Position numbers and translations under genes: made by a program. Under the pieces are notes generated by a model. That model worked only from the letters and a program-made list of their open reading frames with translations, had not been told where the DNA came from and searched no databases. From Deltaproteobacteria bacterium (GTDB lineage Bacteria > Desulfobacterota > Binatia > UBA9968 > CAXXLF01), in assembly GCA_022571535.1 (NCBI GenBank), contig JACZXR010000045.1:1-10141 (forward strand): a DNA stretch of 10,141 bases. The letters are read 5' to 3'. Below are positions 1 through 4,915 of this stretch, piece after piece; the stretch's first letter is position 1, and each line of letters starts with the position of its first letter.

Positions 1-71
1 AGGAACAGTGGTTCAGCCACCTATCTCCTCAGGAGCCCTTGCAGGAACCGTGGTTCAGCCACCTATCTCCT
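1..71. repeat. 42-bp tandem repeat, two units visible
   Basis: A 29-nt unit at 1-29 recurs at 43-71 with a single A to C difference (seventh base), giving a 42-bp period. Each unit contains a small stem, GTGG and CCAC around TTCAG. The window starts exactly at the first base of a unit, so the array may continue to the left. The 13-nt interval is too short for a CRISPR spacer. Nothing shows whether the array is transcribed. Confidence 0.75.
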
Positions 72-100
72 TCGGCTGAGGGAAAGACCCTATGCCGAGG
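69..100. other. imperfect hairpin after the tandem repeat
   Basis: CCTTCGGC (69-76) and GCCGAGG (94-100) can pair around a second stem, AGGG (79-82) with CCCT (88-91), leaving a 2x2 internal loop and an AAAGA loop. A run of six T (124-129) is too far away to make a standard intrinsic terminator. It may be a structured leader or the end of an upstream transcript. The pairing is visible but its function is unknown. Confidence 0.3.
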
Positions 101-246
101 GGGGTAAGGTGCTGAAATGGGCGTTTTTTACATTGATCGTCAATCATCTGAGTCCTTTTCATTGCCACTGCGCACAAGCAAAATCTCAGGTTGACAGCCC
201 CAAAGGGGGGGGGTGCTTAAAGGACTAATCCGACAATAAGCTGCGT

Positions 247-280
247 AGGACTCAATTAAAGCGTCGTTTAATTGAGTCCT
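247..280 (+). repeat. 34-nt palindrome, copy 1 (perfect)
   Basis: Arm AGGACTCAATTAAA (247-260), centre GCGTCG (261-266) and a perfectly complementary arm (267-280). This is the most symmetric member of a family found at 1939, 2445, 2935, 9203 and, weakly, 9241. It is intergenic, 168 bases ahead of the ABC substrate-binding protein start. The stem is AT-rich, unlike classical GC-rich REP hairpins, and no T-run follows directly, so it is not a standard terminator. Strand is given by the GCGTCG centre. Confidence 0.9.
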
Positions 281-448
281 GTGGTGAAATCGGCCTGTAA
301 GAGCCCGCCAATACGCCGTTTTTTAGCCTGTTGACAACCTCCCCAGACTCTACTAGAAGGGCAAGTTAAAAAGTAAGTAACAGCCTCCCCCATCGTTGAT
401 AAGGCTTCTAGTTATGCTCCCAGGATCAGGTCAAAAGAGGAGACTACT

Positions 449-1449
449 ATGAGGCTCAGACCAGTCACGCTCGTCGTTACCTTTGCCCTCGGACTGCTCG
501 CCGGGCCATTGCCCGCAGAGGCGCAGCAGGCGGGAAAGGTTTATCGAATAGGTTTGATACGTTCGGGTTCAACTCCTATCACTACCACTGGCTTCTACAT
601 TGGATTACGGCAAGGGCTGCGTGAGCTTGGGTATGTTGAAGGACAGAACCTTATTATTGAGCACCGTTCCGCAAAACGTAAGCCCGAACGATATCCCGTA
701 ATAGCTGCCGAGTTGGTACGGCTCAAAGTTGACGTCATCGTCACATCGCCAGGCCCGCCAGGAATTCGTGCTGCGCAGCAGGCAACCCGCACGATCCCTA
801 TCGTCATGTCGGGTGCCAATGTTGATCCTGTTGAGGCTGGATTTGTCGTCAGCCTTGCAAGGCCCGGGGGCAACATTACGGGACTGATCAACCTTAATGC
901 GCAGTTACACGCAAAGAGATTGGAGCTACTCAAAGAGGCGTTTCCGCGAATTTCCCGTGTGGCTATCCTCTGGACTAGAGGACAACAAAAACAAGGGATG
1001 AAAAAACTCGAGGGCGTGGGACAGGCTTTGGGTATCCAGATCCAATCCTTGGTTGTAACAGCACGACGTCCAAGCAATCTCGACAGCGCCTTCTCTGCAA
1101 TCAGCCAGGAGCGCCCTGATGGACTTTTAGTTGAATCATCCCGCCTCCCCTACGTCATCGAGCACGGGTCATTGAACTCACGGCCAAGAGACGGCTCCCT
1201 ACGATATACGATAACAGTATAGTTTTTGTGAATGCAGGTGGGCTCATGTCCTATGACGCGGATCATCAGTATTTGCGCCGCGGAGCAGCCACTTACGTAG
1301 ACAAAATCCTCAAGGGCGCGAAGCCGGGGGACCTCCCCGTGGAGCGGTCGACGAAGTTCGTGTTCGAAATCAATCTAAAGACGGACAAGCAACTCGGCAT
1401 CACGATCCCGCCGAACATCCTCTATCAGGCGACCAAAGTGATTAAATGA
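449..1449 (+). pseudogene. ABC transporter substrate-binding protein (TrpX type), frameshifted
   Basis: This encodes a periplasmic substrate-binding protein of the ABC_sub_bind (PF04392, TrpX-like) family. The start at 449 has a purine-rich RBS (AGAGGAG) and a signal peptide: basic MRLR, a hydrophobic core, and a likely cut after AEA at residue 25. The body YRIGLIRSG, LRELGYVEGQN, RTIPIVMSG and GGNITGLINL is typical. The first frame stops at 1222, but the family C-terminus continues in another frame: ELTAKRRLPTIYDNS, then AGGLMSY, LKGAKPGDLPVE and a TKVIK end at 1449. Restoring one base near 1165/1166 (CAC GGG read as CAC CGG) joins the halves into 333 residues, the usual family length. The second part has no RBS at its ATG (1228), so it is not a separate gene. 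No slippery heptamer is present, so the lesion is a recent mutation or a sequencing error. No permease or ATPase gene lies next to it. Confidence 0.88.
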
Positions 1450-1646
1450 GCAACGGTCTACATCGCCAGTTCATGGCTTTGTTGTATGCGCTCAATTTAA
1501 CCGTCTAAGACGCATTATGAAAAGGGTAAAAGCCTAAAGTATCAGAAGATTCTTTAGCAATCGATTTAATTCATTACCAAAGCATTGGTGTTTGATCGAT
1601 TCAGTTGCATAAGCGACTTAACTCTAAAACTATAGAGGTGATACCA
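1450..1646. other. AT-rich intergenic stretch
   Basis: I see no supportable gene here. The stretch is AT-rich and holds a few loose resemblances to the 34-nt palindromes (around 1489, 1555 and 1590) that are too degraded to call. Its last bases carry the RBS of the following small membrane protein (GAGGTG, 1635-1640). Confidence 0.5.
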
Positions 1647-1881
1647 ATGTGTTTCTTTTTTTAGTTATATACCAGCCACTATTTGGGTAGTGCTGGGGTA
1701 TTTTGTTCTTTTTGCCTCCACCAAGACAGAAGGTGCTGTGCAAATGTTTGGCCGTATCTTGGCAATCTGGATATTTGTTATTGTCACGTTTTTCCCGGTG
1801 ATGGGCGCTTATATAACTCTTTCTCGCCTGTTCCCAATAGAGGCAATGATTCAATTAATGCAGTCTGGAGTGACCCCGTGA
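1647..1881 (+). pseudogene. Small two-helix membrane protein, frame broken at a T7 run
   Basis: An ATG at 1647 lies six bases after a good RBS (GAGGTG, 1635-1640). It reads MCFFF and meets TAG at 1662-1664, directly after seven T (1656-1662). Removing one T, or a +1 shift at that point, opens a 77-residue frame to the TGA at 1879-1881. That frame encodes two hydrophobic segments, around TIWVVLGYFVLFAS and ILAIWIFVIVTFFPVMG, separated by a short polar loop STKTEGAVQMFGR, and then an amphipathic tail. The composition is convincingly that of a small inner-membrane protein. I do not recognise a named family. A GTG at 1690 could start a shorter 63-residue form, but it lacks an RBS and would lose most of the first helix. 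The state could be a mutation, an assembly indel, a phase-variable tract or programmed slippage. A family palindrome follows 57 bases after the stop. Confidence 0.6.
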
Positions 1882-1938
1882 ACGAGAAGGCATACACGTT
1901 AAGGCCTGTGGCTTTCCTCTCGAAACGGAATTTTACGC

Positions 1939-1972
1939 GAAACGCAATAAAAGCGTCGTTTAATTGAGTCCT
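1939..1972 (+). repeat. 34-nt palindrome family, copy 2
   Basis: The centre GCGTCG (1953-1958) and right arm (1959-1972) match copy 1 exactly, with 23 consecutive identical bases from 1950. The left arm is degraded (9 of 14 positions match) and starts GAAACGCAAT, resembling the degraded outer arm of the copy at 9203. It lies between the small membrane protein and the coiled-coil protein gene. Confidence 0.85.
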
Positions 1973-2022
1973 GACTGACCGAGTCGTAAATATCCCTGCC
2001 GATCTTCTCTAGGAAAGAAAGT

Positions 2023-2060
2023 TGTTTTCTACCTCATAAAGTGGTAGGAGGGGGAAAACA
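2023..2060 (+). promoter_or_regulatory. 5' leader hairpin next to the RBS
   Basis: TGTTTT (2023-2028) pairs with AAAACA (2055-2060), and CTACC (2029-2033) with GGTAG (2043-2047). This leaves a purine-rich seven-base bulge GAGGGGG on the 3' side. The stem ends four bases before the true RBS (AGGAGGG, 2064-2070) of the gene starting at 2075. The bulge resembles a second, sequestered Shine-Dalgarno sequence. A role in translational control is inference only. Confidence 0.35.
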
Positions 2061-2074
2061 CCTAGGAGGGCTGC

Positions 2075-2446
2075 ATGGCTGTTAACCTGAGAGCTTCTGT
2101 AATAAGCGTGATCAAGGAACTGAAGAAAAACATTGCTCAAAAGACCTCTGAATTGGCTTCCTTGAAGGATGAGCTAAAAAGGCACCAAAGAGTCTATGAA
2201 CTCCTTGGAGGTCAGAGAGCAAGGACACGCAGAACAAGAGCTAGAGGCAAAAGGGCTGTCACCGTCGATTGGAACTCTGTTCTCAAGGGGCTCCCCGCTA
2301 CTTTTACTCTTGATCACATATATAGAGCGAGTGCGGTGAAGGGAAAGCCGCGAGGCTATTTGCGCCATGTTGTAGTGAAATGGGCTAGGCAGGGCAAGAT
2401 AAAAAGAACGGGATGGGGAAGATACCGGAAGGTTCAAGGAAGGTAG
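2075..2446 (+). CDS. Small basic protein: coiled coil plus winged-helix-like domain
   Basis: A hypothetical 123-residue protein, probably DNA-binding and cytoplasmic. The start is fixed by AGGAGGG (2064-2070) four bases before the ATG. Residues about 8-43 form an amphipathic helix rich in Leu, Lys and Glu (KELKKNIAQKTSELASLKDE), a likely dimerising coiled coil. Residues 47-60 are a strongly basic linker (RARTRRTRARGKR). Residues 65-120 (DWNSVLKGLPATFTLDH, LRHVVVKWARQGKIKR, GWGRYRKV) look like a compact winged helix, with a recognition helix ending in WARQGKIKR and a glycine-rich wing. I cannot name a family. A 34-nt family palindrome starts inside its stop codon. Alternatives are a nucleoid-associated or phage-derived regulator. 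Confidence 0.8.
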   Translation: MAVNLRASVISVIKELKKNIAQKTSELASLKDELKRHQRVYELLGGQRARTRRTRARGKRAVTVDWNSVLKGLPATFTLDHIYRASAVKGKPRGYLRHVVVKWARQGKIKRTGWGRYRKVQGR

Positions 2447-2478
2447 AACTCGATTCAAGCGTCGATCAATTGCGTCTA
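2445..2478 (+). repeat. 34-nt palindrome family, copy 3 (diverged)
   Basis: The centre GCGTCG (2459-2464) is intact and 26 of 34 bases match copy 1. Several changes fall at positions that keep or partly keep an AT-rich stem (left arm AGAACTCGATTCAA). It overlaps the last two bases of the stop codon of the preceding gene, so it would lie at the very 3' end of that transcript's coding region. Confidence 0.75.
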
Positions 2479-2579
2479 TTGGTTATTGATAGCTCTGTCC
2501 CCATTTTGATATTCGTCCTTTCGAGCAGAGGAGAGAGAGTTAGTTCTTATTAATTTGTATTCTAAAACTGGAGGTGGTT

Positions 2580-2873
2580 ATGGCAACCTATATCGTTTTG
2601 ATGAATCTTACCGATCAGGGAATCCGGAACGTCAAGCAAATTCCCGAGAGAAGAAGGGCCGGGGCTGCTGCGGCAGAGAAACTCGGTATTAAGGTCAAGG
2701 AGGCCTACTCCACTTTGGGAGCGTATGATGGTGTTGCCGTCGTCGATGCACCTAACGATGAAGCGATTACAACCTGGGCCTTGAGTGTTGGTTCTCTAGG
2801 CTATATCCATACGCAGACGATGCGAGCTTTCTCAGCTGATGAAATGAGCAATATCCTAGCAAAGATCCCATAG
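2580..2873 (+). CDS. GYD-domain protein
   Basis: A 97-residue protein of the GYD family (PF08734), a small ferredoxin-like alpha/beta fold of unknown function that is widespread in environmental bacteria. The start is the ATG at 2580. GGAGGTG (2570-2576) is its RBS, so the in-frame GTG at 2574 lies inside the RBS and is not the start. Family features are MATYIVLMNLTDQGIRNVK at the N-terminus, an EKLGIKVKEAYSTLGAYD core with the GxYD motif at about residues 47-50, a DAPNDEAITTWAL segment and a C-terminal TQTMRAFSADEM strand-helix. Length is normal for the family and there is no signal peptide. It stands alone, with no partner enzyme beside it. Confidence 0.92.
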   Translation: MATYIVLMNLTDQGIRNVKQIPERRRAGAAAAEKLGIKVKEAYSTLGAYDGVAVVDAPNDEAITTWALSVGSLGYIHTQTMRAFSADEMSNILAKIP

Positions 2874-2890
2874 AAAAAGGGTCTAATCAA

Positions 2891-2939
2891 CTCCTGAAGG
2901 ACAGCAAGACAACGGCGTATTGTGCTTTGTCTGTAGGAG
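2891..2939 (+). terminator. imperfect hairpin downstream of the GYD gene
   Basis: CTCCT (2891-2895) pairs with AGGAG (2935-2939), ACAG (2901-2904) with CTGT (2931-2934), and AAGACAA with TTGT-CTT nearer the loop. Internal bulges interrupt the stem. It starts 17 bases after the stop codon and runs into palindrome copy 4. No U-tract follows, so termination is only a possibility. Confidence 0.25.
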
Positions 2940-2968
2940 TAAATTAAAGCGTCGATTAATTGTGTCCT
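2935..2968 (+). repeat. 34-nt palindrome family, copy 4
   Basis: 30 of 34 bases match copy 1, with the centre GCGTCG at 2949-2954. It lies 61 bases after the stop of the GYD-domain gene. The differences are at positions 5, 7, 21 and 29 of the unit and are spread over both arms. Confidence 0.85.
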
Positions 2969-3216
2969 GGCAAAGAATTGATCCGCCAGATTTGACCAGA
3001 ATGCGTCCGAACTGACTGCTCTTGCCACAACGCTTTAGTGCTCGTATTCAGGATAAAACCTATCCGATTACTAAGGAGGTCATAAGTAAGTGGCCGTCAG
3101 GCGATCAAGGAGCGAGTCCTGGGAGATCGCGGGCACAGGAACGTAGAAGTTGCGTTGTAGCCCGGGCAGTGGAAAGGTGAAGCTGTCAGAATTGCAAAGT
3201 TGCAATCTCGGAGGAG
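2969..3216. other. intergenic stretch without a convincing gene
   Basis: There is a good RBS-like AAGGAGG near 3074-3080, but the only start after it (GTG near 3090) runs about 18 codons to a TAG, so at most a gene remnant is present. A 16-bp palindrome is at 3191-3206, ten bases beyond the end of the minus-strand RAYT remnant. Nothing else is supportable. Confidence 0.45.
3191..3206. repeat. 16-bp palindrome
   Basis: ATTGCAA (3191-3197) and TTGCAAT (3200-3206) are perfect inverted arms around AG. It lies just past the 3' end of the minus-strand transposase remnant. It could be an operator, a recognition hairpin or the end of an old element. It is present once in the window. Confidence 0.4.
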
Positions 3217-3603
3217 TTAGCCCCTCTTTGCTAAAGACCTTGCCAGGGTCTCCACCAACCGCCGTAAAATGTTGTCCTCTTGGATTTTGCCCTCCACTTT
3301 CTCCACCGTTCGCACTATCACTGACGGGTCTCGATGTAGAAAATTCGCCACCTGCTTTCCCGAATGCCCGCTTTCTCTTTTCGCCAGATAGACCACTAGG
3401 CCTCTGCGCAAGCTGACCTCCTTGCCTTGCGAGTCACCCAAGATCTGCCCTGGGGAAATACCCAGCCGGTTGCTCACCGCCATCAATATAGCCTTCGAAC
3501 TAATATCTAACGGCTCCTCTTCCTTTGCCTCGTTGAGGTGGCTTTTGGCCTCCTCCACAAATTCCTCGTCTCCTAGAAATCGCTTGACTAGAATTGTTGA
3601 ATT
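3217..3603 (-). pseudogene. RAYT transposase remnant with DnaA domain IV-like tail
   Basis: This is the C-terminal part of a REP-associated tyrosine transposase (IS200/IS605-related, TnpA_REP). Translated leftwards from about 3603 it reads ILVKRFLGDEEFVEEAKSHL. The (F)LGDEEFVE motif is the typical linker after the Y1 transposase domain. After it comes a region like DnaA domain IV (about 75 residues): SSKAILMAVSNRLGISPGQI, then RRGLVVYLAKRESGHSGKQV and ANFLHRDPSVIVRTVEKVE, a helix-turn-helix DNA-binding fold found at the C-terminus of some RAYTs. A TAA at 3606-3604 closes the frame upstream, and the catalytic HUH and tyrosine motifs are absent, so the gene is 5'-truncated and cannot transpose. 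The GTG at 3558 lacks an RBS, though a free DNA-binding fragment cannot be ruled out. RAYTs act on palindromic REP elements, and this one sits among 34-nt palindromes. Confidence 0.78.
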
Positions 3604-3614
3604 TTATTACGGAT

Positions 3615-3835
3615 TTAACTTTCCAATTCTTGGCGAAATCTATCAAGTATCTCTATCCTATCGATTATCGCTCTTGCTTGCGTTTCCCTCTCTAAATACG
3701 AAAACGGTAGTAGCGAAGAAGGAGGTTTTGCTTCTTTTGGGTCCCATTTAACGGGCCTTCCAGCCTCGTCTTTCCTTTAACTGTCCTCCAGTGCTTGTCG
3801 TCAGAGAGAAACTGCCCCAAATTGCTCTGGTTCTA
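3615..3835 (-). pseudogene. Unidentified broken gene fragment
   Basis: On the minus strand a protein-like reading runs from just after a TAG at 3835-3833 through NLGQFLSDDKHWRTVKGK. It then needs one extra base near the AAA at about 3771-3773 to continue as DEAGRPVKWDPKEAKPPSSL, LPFSYLERETQARAIIDRIE and ILDRFRQELES to a TAA at 3617-3615. The charged amphipathic end looks genuinely coding. I do not recognise the family. An in-frame stop and a frameshift mark it as decayed. It lies directly upstream, in transcription order, of the RAYT remnant and may have been joined to it by a deletion. Confidence 0.4.
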
Positions 3836-3986
3836 GACCCCATTGCTGGACTTGCCGCTACGGCTCAAAGCGAGGTAAGCTCCAGTCAAACCAAGAAGAA
3901 GATTATCCGTTGCACTGCAGCTCCCAAGGGACCGTCGGTGCTGTGTTCTTGGTTTCAATCGAAAAACAAAGAAGGGACGGATCACC
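3836..3986. other. region upstream of the DapA-family gene
   Basis: This holds the probable promoter and leader of the plus-strand operon, but no clear -35/-10 pair can be called. A purine-rich GAAGGGA (3971-3977), nine bases before the ATG at 3987, is the likely RBS. A minus-strand reading (NLLLGLTGAYLALSRSGKS) could be the decayed N-terminal part of the neighbouring fragment. Confidence 0.4.
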
Positions 3987-4880
3987 ATGCTGACTGCGGA
4001 GACGCTTCGAGGTGTTTACTCGGCTATCGTCACGCCGTTCAAGAGCGACGAAAGCATCGACGAGCAAGCCCTTCGTAAGCAAACGGAATACGTTGTCGAG
4101 AATGGCTGCCACGCGATTATGTCAACCGGCGGAACGGGTGAATTTCCCCACATGAGCCGTGAGGAACGGAAGGAAGCTACGGCCATCATCGTCGATCAGA
4201 CCGGCGGTCGAATTCCGGTTATTGCGGGAACGGCCGGGTGCAGTACCCGTGAGGCCATCTGTCTGGCCCAAGACGCCCAGGAGGTTGGCGCTTCGGCCGC
4301 CATCCTGACCCCGACCTATTACTTCAAGATTCCCGAATCCGGCTTGAATCAACACTTTTCCGACGTGGCCGGAGCAGTTGACATTCCGGTGGTTATCTAC
4401 AACAACCCGCTTTATACGGGAAATCCCATGTCGCCCCAGCTAATGGCGGACATCATGCAGCATCCGAACATTATTGGGGGAAAGCTCAGTCAGAACGACA
4501 TGGGTCAACTTGTCGAGACCATCCGCTTGACGTCTGGTCAGGTATCCGTGAATACCGGAATCGATAGTCAGTTCTATCCGGCCCTGTGCGTGGGTTCGCG
4601 GGGCATCTTTTCGACCGCCTCGTGCGTAATCCCTCGAGCGATGGTGGATATTTACGATCACTTCATGGCGGGACGACACGAGCAAGCGCGCGTACTCCAC
4701 ATGAAGGTGCAGGTGCTCAACCGTTTCCTCGAGTACGACCCGGGTTATGTGGCGCCTGCAAAAGAAGCCCTGGCGATGCTGGGCATTCCTTGCGGCGCTC
4801 CTCGTAAACCCCTTCCCAATCTCACCCCGGAAGAGCGGGAGGGCGTGAAGAACGCGCTCAAGCAGCTCAAGATGCTCTGA
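3987..4880 (+). CDS. DapA / N-acetylneuraminate lyase-family protein
   Basis: A class I aldolase/lyase of the dihydrodipicolinate synthase family (PF00701), a TIM barrel that forms a Schiff base with a 2-keto acid such as pyruvate. It has 297 residues, the normal length. Visible motifs are the N-terminal GVYSAIVTPFKSDESID, the substrate carboxylate loop GGTGE at 48-52 (usually GTTGE or GSTGE), TPTYYF at 108-113, IYNNP with the family tyrosine Y138, and GGKLS with the Schiff-base lysine K166. The GTTGE-to-GGTGE change and IYNNP instead of the DapA Y-N-V/I-P suggest a catabolic keto-acid aldolase or dehydratase rather than lysine biosynthesis. The start at 3987 has a weak RBS. It is followed after 35 bases by an amidohydrolase in the same direction, so an operon is likely. 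It should act as a cytoplasmic oligomer. Confidence 0.92.
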   Translation: MLTAETLRGVYSAIVTPFKSDESIDEQALRKQTEYVVENGCHAIMSTGGTGEFPHMSREERKEATAIIVDQTGGRIPVIAGTAGCSTREAICLAQDAQEVGASAAILTPTYYFKIPESGLNQHFSDVAGAVDIPVVIYNNPLYTGNPMSPQLMADIMQHPNIIGGKLSQNDMGQLVETIRLTSGQVSVNTGIDSQFYPALCVGSRGIFSTASCVIPRAMVDIYDHFMAGRHEQARVLHMKVQVLNRFLEYDPGYVAPAKEALAMLGIPCGAPRKPLPNLTPEEREGVKNALKQLKML

Positions 4881-4915
4881 CACTGCCGCCGGTGCGCCGG
4901 TTGGAGGAGAGACCC

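Noticed and set aside
1..71. CRISPR array from the 29-nt repeat
   Set aside because: The interval between units is only 13 nt, just two units are visible and no cas gene is present.
205..213. Run of nine G as a regulatory or phase-variable tract
   Set aside because: No gene or promoter is placed so that a length change would matter. A sequencing artefact is possible.
291..324. Intrinsic terminator CGGC/GCCG followed by T6
   Set aside because: The stem is only four base pairs with a loop of about 20 bases.
331..357. Sigma-70 promoter TTGACA ... TACTAG ahead of the ABC gene
   Set aside because: The -35 is perfect but the spacing to the best -10-like hexamer is about 14 bases, too short to call.
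1228..1449. Independent small gene starting at the ATG at 1228
   Set aside because: It has no RBS and its sequence is the C-terminus of the ABC substrate-binding protein starting at 449.
1489..1630. Further palindrome copies in the AT-rich intergenic stretch
   Set aside because: Matches such as CTCAATTTAA and TTTAATTCATTACC lack the centre and the paired arm; chance in AT-rich DNA is enough.
3150..3416. Plus-strand ORF of 88 codons
   Set aside because: It is antisense to the RAYT remnant, has no RBS and has a Pro/Ser/Leu-rich, non-protein-like composition.
4440..4883. Long minus-strand ORFs opposite the DapA-like and amidohydrolase genes
   Set aside because: They are mirror frames of well-supported, high-GC coding sequence with no RBS or recognisable motifs.
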